Part shown: positions 54,720 to 64,000 of the stretch, one piece after another
Layout of the letters: the number at the start of each line of letters is the position of its first letter
Position numbering within the stretch: position 1 is the stretch's first letter
DNA from: Gymnothorax reevesii
Taxonomy: Eukaryota > Chordata > Actinopteri > Anguilliformes > Muraenidae
Assembly: GCA_029721435.1 (NCBI GenBank)
Contig: CM056573.1
Location: forward strand, 151,549,947 to 151,613,946
DNA length: 64,000 nt
Direction: 5' to 3'
Notes under the pieces: model-generated
The model's input: the letters and a program-made list of their open reading frames with translations, nothing else
What the model was told of the DNA's origin: nothing
The model's database searches: none
Position numbers and translations under genes: made by a program

Positions 54720-55690
54720 TTCAAATGAGGTTTATGTTCCCGCACTTTCTGTTGAATTTTCCCTGATATTACTCTTGCATATTTAGCTCACAAAGATTAG
54801 CAACAGTAACTTGGCTATGTTAGCTGCTGTGCTACAGCCACAATCAACTGACTATCAAGTCAGGTTGGCTTATGCAGTAAAAGCAACTTACAGCCTCTGT
54901 CTCTGTGAATCACTGACAGTGGCGACCAATACAGGCTTCATATCTTCAGATATTTTACAAAGCCTGCATGAGAGGCCAGTTGTTAGTGCTAACAATGGCT
55001 AGCAATCCAGCAAGCCACCTATAACACTTACATTATTTGCTGTTATATCGTTACTTACAGCTTGTGGCTCCGAGCGCTTGATCGATCAACTGCTTGAGGT
55101 TTGAGAAGCAGCTGAAATGCTTATCCTGTGTCGAATTATCCTTTATTTACAAAGCTGTCTTTGGTGAAATGCTGGGCACAAACGGCTGAAGTTCCCTTTG
55201 GCCGTGGCCGTTTGCTGCCAGTAAACAAAAAAAGCTACCCACTGATTTCTGGTGACATCCTCTTTTGGGAGAGAAATAGTTGTTTTACTTTGCGTCCAAA
55301 AGTAAATGGACAAACGCAGCTTTGGGAGAGATACTGACAAAACTGCACCTCAAATGATCCACGGTCCTTCTTTTCCATTTCCAAAAGTGTAGACACTACT
55401 AAGGCATAGTATGATCTGCCGTTGTTTGTGCCTGCTAGAATAGTTTCCTGTGTGGGCAGGTCCAGCGCCTGATTGGCTCTGGCTAGTTCGGTATTAATTG
55501 GACGGCGCAATCTGACATCAGGTTTTTTCCAGATCTTGTGATCTCGGGAGCTGTTCAGAGAGGAAATCATGTTCACGGATTACGGCCAAACTCCCGTTTC
55601 TTATGTTTAGAAACTTTTTAGAGGTTGAGTATGGACAACCAAAATAACATTGCCTATATGTATTAAAAGAAGGATCAGATAATAGGTCCC
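54720..55690 (-). mobile_element. About 1-kb repeat, copy B (inverse of 39718-40690)
   Basis: Ends 'ataggtccccttta' at 55683-55697, the inverse of the copy A start. Both copies share the same internal landmarks. They sit 15 kb apart in opposite orientation. Confidence 0.65.
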
Positions 55691-55697
55691 CTTTATT

Positions 55698-57465
55698 AGT
55701 ATAACCGGAGACCTCTCCAAAGGAGCTGATAAGCTGGATTAAATGTGGTACTGATTGTTCAGGGTCAGATACAAAAGGGGCCACATCATCTGCGGATAAA
55801 GAAATTTTATCATCAGCTCCGCCTTTGCAGATACCAATATCAAGATGTAATGGACAGTGATCTGAAGATGAGTCATTAACAAAAATGAATTTTGATTTGC
55901 TTCATAAATTGCATAACCCTAATGTTAATAACTCAAAAAATTTGACATGGGAAGTTAATGTTTTTGGTCAGTGTATAATGGCAGAATAAATTGGGAAGAA
56001 ATGACCGCAAAGCCCTCTCATGATACATCTAAAGATATACATCAACTCAATTCCACATTTAGTTTTTGTAATAAAATCCCCCTACACAGGGGACAGCAAT
56101 AAACAGAAATTAATGTTGATACATGCGCACAAAAATGGTACTCTGAGAATTTAGCAGTGGGCTGCAAACAGAGGCCACTACTCATTGATTAGACAGCCTC
56201 CCCACCAGCATTTCCTACAGTCTTTGGTGAGGAACAGCTGTCGTGGCTGGGAGTGATCATTCTTAACCACCGGTGATCTTATGATCCTCCCCGTTGGCAT
56301 TCCACACTGTTGTACGGACGTTATGTTCAAAAGCTCTACATCAGGTCATTCTCTTTACACAACCAATGATGAGGAACTCAAACCACAAGTTCATCACATC
56401 CATAACCTCTCTGAAAGATTTCAGCAAGTGGACACTGGTACTGAATAACACATTTCAATCTGCAAACTACTTTTAATCTAATACACAACTAATCTATGCG
56501 TAAACATGAATTTGCTTCAACTCACTAAATGCACCAATCACCAAAGCAAAAACAAGTCTTCATCCCTGCTCGGACTGCTAATGTAATGGAAAAGAGTGAA
56601 ACGCGCATGCACAGATGTCTACATGTGGGGCTGCATTGTTGGGGGCATAAACCTTCACTCATGGCCAACTACCAACTCTACTTTGCTCTCCACTAGACAG
56701 CGTATTAGTAGACATGGTAGTGGTGCAGGCAGCCTAGCCTCTGCAGGGATTTCTACAAACTCATCTTCTGAGAAAGGAGAATTAGCAGAGATCGGCAGTT
56801 CAGTATTAAATTGTGCAGTGCCAACACGAGCACAACATGCGTGGGAAATTATAATTCTGAAATAACATCAACCAGCCGTATATATATATATATATAAAAA
56901 AAAAAGAAAAAAACCGCTGCACTCAAAATAAAGTAGCCAATTAAAGAAATGGAAATTATTGCCAGATGTCACCAAACCTGTCAACAGCCAAAACGTGTCT
57001 GGCAATAAATTCCGTTGCTTTTTAAAGCAGTTACTTTTTTCCTGAGTGCTGAGTTTAATATCTTCTTTTTATATGATTCTATCAACACACCCCTAAAATA
57101 AACCAGGAAAGTAGAAAGGTAGGTCAGGTTTCTGCCATTTTTGTCATTTAACACCTACCAGCTACTAAAAGATTAATGTTCAGATCCACCAGCCACTCCA
57201 GAGCAAATCATTATTTTGCATCTAATCTACCAGAGACTTCCATATTTTACTTACAATTGGCTAGTGGCTTCTAAATTTCCCACTCTGAAGGATTATTCAC
57301 TCATCAGCCCTCAAACAACTTCAAAGCTTAACTCCATATAAAAAGTAAAGCAGTCAAATCATTACATCACACCATGAACCATACTACTGAGCCACATTCC
57401 ATGATTCAGATACATCATCCATCATAAAAACTAACAAGACTTCAGACAAGACAATGTTGCAAAAT
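55698..57465. other. Intergenic, nothing firm
   Basis: An (AT)9 run lies at 56879-56897, followed by A/G. No exon recognised between the two zinc-finger genes here. Confidence 0.35.
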
Positions 57466-59712
57466 CATTTTTATTTATTGCAGTCTTATCATTTTTATGT
57501 TTGTGCAGATTAAGAAAGTCCAGGAGGGTGAGGTACAACAATACTGGTGTCGCTTAACATGAAAATGTTAAAGGGAGGTAGAAATACAAAATAGGTTCAG
57601 AATATTATTTTACATTCAGGGTTGGAAATAAAATCCAACAAATGCAGCATAACGTGGTCATATAAATCAAAAAAAGATTTGCATATTGTCAGCAAGCACC
57701 AAAATATATTTGCCATTAACAAGAGCTTCCCCAAGCAATGACCACACATGACAAATATTTGAGATTTGGGGGGTGGGGTTTGGGGATTAGTAAACGAGTA
57801 CAGAGAGAAGCATTTCAGTAGTAGTCACTATGGAAGGCAGTCTTTACAGCTGTTCATACAGTAAAAATAATTCTACATGCGTTTTCTAAATCATAAACAT
57901 GCAACTTTTTCCAGTTACATTGGCTATAGGTTGGGCATTCAAAATCATATCCATGTAAATCAATATATAGAGAACGCCAGCATTTCAGAGAATTATGGCC
58001 GTCATCGCATTCATTTGTTGAGGCCTCCATGTTTTAAAATGCCATGACATCATTAAGGCCAAAACTACGAAGTGAAAACTGAAAGTGATAGAACCAACTT
58101 CATAGACAGGTCATTCTCATTTAAGGAAATAAATTTTATTCTGTCATTTGAGCTATTCCAATTTCAAAATCTGGGCATGAGCAGTGGGCAAGATTGTCCC
58201 CAAGAAGAGCCATGTGCAGTTAAGCTGCAATTCATGAACATTCCATAAATGCAGCTGAAATGAGAGATCACCCATATGACTGAGCCATCGAAAGAGAAAA
58301 ACTGGAATAGCACACAGAAACCAATACAACTCCTAGTCGACAGCTTTTCTACGTTCATACTTTTTCAACACTTCTGTCGTTTCCCCAGTTACCAGAAAAA
58401 TTTTAGATTCCCAGAAAAGTATGTGCAGTTCATGACAAGTAGATGTCAAAGCAAAAAACTGGTTGATATTTCTCCACCTGCAAAGCTTCGTACACTCAAA
58501 AAGTTGATCTTTACCTCCCAAATACAACTGACCTTTTGTGACCTTGACCTTTGATTCCATGACTTTCAAAACATAGTAAGTTCAGCTTCCCTCTGTGGAG
58601 AGTTTCCACCTCCATGATTTGGTGAAAATCCCTCAAATCCTTCAGTAGCTACAGCACAAAAAAGATATTTGCACTGGAAGCATGCAGAGATGGAAAATGG
58701 AAAACAATATGCCTACCACTCACTTGCAGCATAATAAAACAATTGCAGCAATCATCGCTCTAAACAGGAGTAGGCTACAAGGCTTATTATTTTAACGGAG
58801 TACAGCTGACGATTCAGCGAGCGCAAAGCAGGTGCGAGATTGGTGTATTCAGCTCAAACTCATTACTTTCACACAAATCAAACCCCAATCATCATCTTGT
58901 TTACTTCCATTATCCTATCGACTACCCCATAAAATTCTCACCCCTGACCCCTTCCAGCAAAACACCACACTGAGAAAATCCTATTTCAGAAACGCACTTC
59001 CTCTTAAAGCAATTAATTTCATGGAAGCACAATAGCCTCGATAAAAACAATTCTGAAAATTAGAGTACATGAGGAAAAGGGGTGAGAATGAGTACAGTCT
59101 TTTGAATCTAGAAAAATAATGTTAGTTACTGATAATCAGGTCTCCAATAATTTGCTTTCATCTAGAACTAATGCTAGAAGACTGCCAAGTTGACACTTAT
59201 GAACACAACTTGGCCCCATATCACATAAATGACAAAAAGCATCATCCTGCTCCTGCAGGTATGCTAGTTTTCATTTTAAAGCAGAATGTAATCAATCCTT
59301 TAATTAAGCAGTCATCACCAAAGCAAAGGTTAACTCACCTCAACAATGTAGACTGCAAATGATTTTCTGGTTTAAAAAAAAGCAGATCTCAAGGCAGGGG
59401 GGTTTAACCTGGGCTTTCCTTCAAAAATAGTAATGCATTCATTCATGTCTACATTTGAGATTCACAAGGAAGACAATGAAATTATTCTGCCACAATACAT
59501 GATCTCCATAAAAAAGGAAGAAAAAGATGAGAACCACTTACTCATAAAACATATATGCACAAAGTTTAAAGGTGGATCAAAACTTTGTATACAGTTGGCA
59601 GCCCAATTTTAAGAAAATAATCCCAAAACAAAGGTTAATTTAATGTTTTGGGGTTTTTTGTACGTGATGTATACATTACCATCTTACCAGTTTCATGGCC
59701 ATCAAAAAATTC
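57466..59712 (-). other. Candidate 3' UTR of zinc-finger gene 2
   Basis: Directly follows the stop codon. On the minus strand AATAAATAAAAA (57470-57479 region) gives overlapping poly-A signals about 2.2 kb after the stop. No frame of note lies between. A nearer AATAAA-like signal occurs near 58130. The end used is unknown. Confidence 0.35.
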
Positions 59713-60905
59713 TCACAACTGACCACTGGCATGTCTCATATAATGCAGGTGTAACTCTGACTCTTGGGTGAACCAACTGCTGCACTCGAAACACTGCAGT
59801 TTTCCCTCTTCTTTCTCAGGCTGCTCAGACTCAACTTCTCCTGGCTCAGACTCATCTTCTGACTCAGAATGTGACCCCTCCAATAACTCCTCTTGTTTGA
59901 ATTCACCTAACTCTTCTGGCTCTGCTTCCTCCTCTCCTTCAGTTATATCAGCTATATCAGCTATATCACCCATTGACATTACAATCAACTTTTTCAGTTC
60001 TGTCACTCTCCGGGTTCCAACCGATGACTTTCCCCCAATAGGGGTCTCGCTACCTTCCCTGTAGACACCCACATGCTTTTTACGATGAGTGATCAAGTTT
60101 CCGAGCTGAGAGAAGGTTTTCTTGCACAGCTGGCATGTGTAGGGCTTTGCACCAGTGTGGGTGTTGCGGTGGTAACGTAACTCAGCGGGAACCCGGAAGG
60201 CCTTAGGGCAAAGGTCACACTTATGCCGCTTGAGCTCATGTCCCAGCAAGTGTCGGTCAAGTCCTTTCGCATCCTTGAACCCCTTTGCACAGGAAAGGCA
60301 CCAGAAGGGCTTCTTCTTATGGATATACTTGTGGGTCAACCAAGTCTGCTGGGATGTAAAGATCTTGTTACACTGTTCACATGTGTAACTTTGGGAAACA
60401 TTGGGGGGGTTGTGAGTCTTCAAATGAATAGTCAGATTGGATTGCCGTTGGAATGTCCTGCCACAATCAGGGCAGGTGAAAATCTCGGGCTGTGGCAACT
60501 GCTCAAGATGCATTTTCTGATGATTTTTAAAGGATTCCAGGTAAGAATAGACCTTACCACACACAGAGCAGGCATAGACTTTGTGTGAGCTGCCATAAAC
60601 GGGCTTTTCCTCTTTGGAAAGCATAGCGGTTCGGGGACGAACTTTGAACACCTCAGAGGTATTGATCTCCAAACCACCAGAAAACCAGGTCTCACTGTCA
60701 TCACTATCATCACCTTTTTTAACTTTGTCAAGTCCATCTATTGCCTTTTTCATTTTCTTCCCCTCCTGATTCACTGACATTTTCTTAAACTTCTTTCTCT
60801 TTTGTTCCTCTTCCTCATGTTCATGCTGGCGAAGGTGGATCTTAAAGGCCTCCCAGCGGATGAATTGTTGCCCACAATCCTGGCATCTCATGCTACGCAG
60901 CTTCA
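59713..60905 (-). CDS. Terminal exon of zinc-finger gene 2: eight C2H2 fingers
   Basis: The acceptor TTTTCCTCCTGCAG|TGAAGC enters in phase 1, and the frame stays open for 396 codons to TGA. Eight fingers in order: MRCQDCGQQFIRWEAFKIHL, then after an acidic/basic linker YACSVCGKVYSYLESFKNHQ, FTCPDCGRTFQRQSNLTIHL, YTCEQCNKIFTSQQTWLTHK, FWCLSCAKGFKDAKGLDRHL, HKCDLCPKAFRVPAELRYHR, YTCQLCKKTFSQLGNLITHR, and after an acidic stretch (EEEAEPEELGEFKQEELLEG) LQCFECSSWFTQESELHLHY with the tail MRHASGQL. Human ZNF576 ends in a very similar finger and tail, which suggests kinship; ZNF526/574-type relatives are possible too. Phase-1 entry is the same as in gene 1. Expected role: nuclear sequence-specific DNA binding. 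Confidence 0.88.
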
Positions 60906-61680
60906 CTGCAGGAGGAAAAAGAAATGAAATTAGAAAACACCAAAAAACCAGATTAACCATTTCCAATGCAAAAAAAAAAAAAAAAAAAAAGACCAAGGGT
61001 CCCAGAGTTTACTGAGGAAATCTTGTGATAATACAAGTTATGAAAATTTAAAGTGATGTTTGACCTTCAAATCATCAAAAGTCAAGTTCAAGGTCACTGA
61101 TGGATAAGAAAGAAGTAGGTTAACACTTAAGTGCCTGCGAGGTACAGCATCACAAGTGAAGTCGAAGCAAAAGAAAGCAGTAATATTACAATGGCCCATT
61201 TTACAAAGGCCAACACAACCAATCATCACAGAATCAACCCACTGAAAACATACACATTTGGTGTATACACCAAAACTTTTGGGTTTGCTAAAATTGCACT
61301 TAAAATAAACGGCTGCAAGAGCGGCCACATTGGGCGTAACAAGACTACACGACTAATATTCTGCACTGCAACTCTTAACCCATCATTGACAGCAGATGCT
61401 AGTTCAGCAGTACAAATTAATGATTCTTAGTGAGCATTATGCGCAACTGACAAGAAATTTTGCACATTAAACACTTTCTCCATGTACCAAGGTAAACAGC
61501 ATTATGAGTTTTTTGTTTGCAATGAACTTTGTATCCAACTGTACTTCATCTTTGATAATGATCCAGGTAATGTGTGACATTGTAGTGGTTGAAAAACATC
61601 AGCTGGCCGATTATTAGGTCAACTGTTGCCATTTTCAGCTGTTAGACCTCAGTCTCTTGAGCCCAAAATGCTAATATGTA
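60906..61680. other. Intron upstream of the terminal exon
   Basis: A run of about 22 A at 60969-60990. No further exon recognised. Confidence 0.4.
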
Positions 61681-61810
61681 TAAAAAAATTTTTTTAAAAA
61701 GACCGCAAACCTAATTCCACTAACCACAAAGTTCTCTGAACGAGCCAGGGATAGAACCAGGAACTTTGATTCCTAGCCCGCCCGCTCTACCTCCTGAGCC
61801 ATGCCGCCGC
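61681..61810 (-). mobile_element. tRNA-derived SINE
   Basis: On the minus strand an A box TGGCTCAGGAGG (61790-61801) is followed by a B box GGTTCTATCCC (61748-61758) at tRNA-like spacing, and then a tail ending in A/T runs. Without an intact anticodon arm or acceptor stem it is not a functional tRNA. Confidence 0.82.
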
Positions 61811-62316
61811 AGACTTCTGCTCTCGAATGATCAGTCTTGGCACCGGCCACTGAAAAACCTGTATCAGTCGACCACTATATGGTATTAGAATTCAAAAACT
61901 TTTTATTGAGAGAAAGGTCTTTCTTTCAAATCCAACAACATGGAACGCAATTTAAGCGACTCAAACTTACAGAAAGACAAATTCAAAAAAGTGAACTGCA
62001 AACGAAAGAACTGTCCCTTAGGTGTTACAGAATAATAACACTCACATCTGGATCGAAATACTCACCAAATCAACCATTTTTCTGTCAACATCACCTTCAG
62101 ATGTCCTATAGATTAATAGCATAAGGTAAAAAAAGAAGAAATTTGCTGAGGACCAGAAGTTTCTTCTTTTCAGTTTTTCCTCTGAGTATTCTGACAACCA
62201 ACAGCTGGACACAAGCAATTTAATGATCTCTGCAGAATCCAATTCTCCAACACAAAAAAGCTCTGCTATATAACCAAACAAACGCATCTGTAGCTTTAAA
62301 ATACTAAGGAAAAACT
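61811..62316. other. Intron sequence, nothing recognised
   Basis: No feature supported. Confidence 0.35.
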
Positions 62317-62891
62317 AGTGGTGTAACAATATGCGGATACAGTATCGTATCGTGATACAAAGCCTCAAATATGATGCATCGATTCGGAAAACATGTATCG
62401 GGATACACAAGGCTTTTTAAAATAGTCCACATATTCTCTTAAACAAATTGCAACATTTTCTATGACTTTAAATGAAAATGTAGAGACCTGCCTCATACTC
62501 TATGTGGTTGCATTGCTCCAAGTGCAATTTGTTGAAGTGTTGTTTCAACTTGTTTGAGATCAAGTTTCCAGACTTCAAGTTAGCTACTCGTGATAAGTAG
62601 TTTGCAATATGACTATTTCTTCGAGTGAATAGTAGGAGACCGAAAAGTTCTCAATTTTTCAAGTTGAAGACATTGAACAGAGAACACACAGTTGTATCTA
62701 AAGGTAAACTAAGTATATTCCTTTGTTTTAATAAAATTCAAAAGCCTTGTCTTGGGAAATCTTCCTGTTGCTGCTTACTTGTAAGCAGAAAGAAAATCAG
62801 CAGTAAAATAACTGCAGTGTATCAGGACACATATCGTCCTGTATCGGGATACATCTCATTATCGTGACCCCACTGTATCGTTACACCTCCA
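62317..62891. mobile_element. hAT-like non-autonomous element
   Basis: Ends 'gtggtgtaacaatat' and 'atcgttacacctcc' are inverse repeats of the ggtgtaacgata type common in fish hAT elements. The interior repeats 'gtatcgggatacatc/acatgtatcgggatacac' near both ends. 575 bp, no transposase. Confidence 0.7.
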
Positions 62892-63509
62892 GAAAAGAAA
62901 AGAAAAAAAAAAAAAAACCCTGTTCATGCTGCGTTAGCGTGGCACAGCTGATGATGAAATGCATTCAGGGGCAAGCTAAAATGTCCGTCAATCATACAAG
63001 GCTCTGGTAAGGAGACAACAGAAGGCATGAGACATTTCTTTCTTTCTTTCAGAGCTTCAGTAGGGATACAGTGTCACACATTTGAACGGATGTAGATAAG
63101 TATGCATGTATGGTTTTTCCACAGGAAGAAATGAGAAAGGATATTAAGGGTAAAAGCAAACCACTGATCTACTCTCCTCTTTCAGAGGGGCAGTTTAAAA
63201 TTTAGACTAGTTGAGACAGGTAAACTTCTAATTAGATGCGCAACTTTAGAACTCAAAACTGTAAATTTTAAAACTCCCTTCTAAAAGACAGGTAAACCAG
63301 TGCCTGGCTAAAACTTTGAAGGATGTGTGTAAACTTCAGAACATGCATTGTAATCAACAATCATGCCAGCGAGGCTAACCATATAAGCTAAAAGTTAAAT
63401 ATTTGCTAAACCTGCTAGCAGGGTGTAATGATCAAATCTGTGGTGAACTTCCCAGTCACCTCATTACTCGGGCCGGTAGGCCACAAGTCTAAATTTCAGC
63501 TCCGTTCTT
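62892..63509. other. Non-coding, nothing recognised
   Basis: An A-rich run at 62896-62917 and a (ttctttc) run near 63040. No exon supported. Confidence 0.3.
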
Positions 63510-63590
63510 TCTCCCCTCCCCCTCCGCCCCCCTCCGGGATCGCAACTGTCCTGCTCATGCGCGAGCAGTTTCACGATTGGCCCAGGCCTA
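63510..63590 (-). promoter_or_regulatory. GC-rich promoter-like cluster
   Basis: On the minus strand there is a CCAAT box (63577 area), an NRF1-like CTCGCGCATGAGC (63555-63570) and a GC box GGGGGCGGAGGGGG (63515-63530). This arrangement is common in TATA-less housekeeping promoters. It lies 2.6 kb upstream of the gene-2 terminal exon and could be its promoter, but no first exon was found. Confidence 0.35.
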
Positions 63591-64000
63591 GACCTGACCC
63601 CAGTGCAGGCTCTGAGGAGCCTCTTGTTATAGCTAGAAAGGGTAATACTTGCCCCAATGTGCACATCAACTCAGTATCTTGAATACCAATGACACCTCTC
63701 ACTAACACCTACTTTGTAGAAAAGAAACAATGAGTTAAAAAAAAAACAAAAAAAAACTGACATTTAACAATTCGCGACTTATTTATGCAAAGAAGACAGC
63801 TCTAGAGTGGGAATTTAGCCCAAAATGATTCAAGCCTAAACTGACATTGGATAAGCTTACGTGACTGCCAAAGTGTTCCTCCGCCTCTCATAGGCTAAAC
63901 CTTTTTTGAGGGATGGAAAAATGGCCACCTTCAGTTTTTTTTTTGGCCGCATTCTTGCCATTTGAAGCATTTTACAACTTCACAACAAGAGCCATCAGGA
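63591..64000. other. Non-coding to window edge
   Basis: Poly-A at 63738-63758. No feature supported. Confidence 0.3.

Noticed and set aside
61681..61810. Functional tRNA gene
   Set aside because: A and B boxes are present, but the cloverleaf ends do not pair and an A/T tail follows; it is a SINE.

Overview
This is a vertebrate genomic window, most likely from a teleost fish. The genes are split by long introns with GT/AG splice sites. The rest is dense with fish-type mobile DNA: several Tc1/mariner relics, a DIRS-type tyrosine-recombinase retrotransposon, L1/Tx1-like and jockey/I-like LINE fragments, PIF/Harbinger-like relics, hAT-like MITEs and a tRNA-derived SINE. Nothing looks prokaryotic. 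The species cannot be named from the sequence.

Host genes, all on the minus strand. (1) A C2H2 zinc-finger gene runs from about 38 kb to beyond the left edge. Its exons are 36485-36719 (first coding exon), 26933-27475 (five fingers), 13538-17862 (a 4.3 kb exon with two fingers and very long low-complexity stretches), 7177-7510, 6264-6572 and 6011-6136. Phases agree at every junction (1/1, 1/1, 0/0, 1/1, 1/1), which strongly supports one transcript of at least 1,957 codons. Its 3' end lies outside the window. (2) The terminal exon of a second, probably related, zinc-finger gene is at 59713-60905 (eight fingers, stop codon inside). Its earlier exons lie to the right, outside the window or unrecognised. 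Finger arrangement and the C-terminal HYMRHASGQL-like tail suggest vertebrate ZNF576-like proteins, so this may be a tandem cluster of such genes. A ZNF143/THAP11-type promoter motif at 37956-37974 is a good candidate for the start of gene 1.

Mobile elements by region. 0.6-3.8 kb: a DDE transposon with a SWIM-type zinc finger and roughly 0.6-0.7 kb inverted arms, one arm split by about 400 bp. 4.3-5.8 kb: Harbinger relic with remains of both its Myb/SANT and transposase genes. 9.04-9.79 kb: Tc1 element internally deleted down to its DNA-binding half. 10.0-13.0 kb: long-armed element carrying the C-terminal half of an uncharacterised transposase-like protein. 21.6-23.4 kb: LINE. 24.3-24.8 kb: 150-bp tandem repeat. 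27.8-28.65 kb: Tc1. 28.8-35.9 kb: a long palindromic element (arms about 0.7 kb) into which a 5.2 kb DIRS element (29312-34480) inserted; the DIRS inverted repeats and internal complementary region are readable. 39-43 kb and 51-56 kb: Tc1 fragments, MITEs and an inverted pair of about 1 kb repeats 15 kb apart. 44-49.6 kb: minus-strand L1/Tx1-like LINE split by a 1.3 kb repeat. 61.7 kb: SINE. 62.3-62.9 kb: hAT-like element.

The host exons are open over their whole length, while nearly all transposon genes are frameshifted or deleted. The one transposon reading frame that stays open throughout is the DIRS first ORF.
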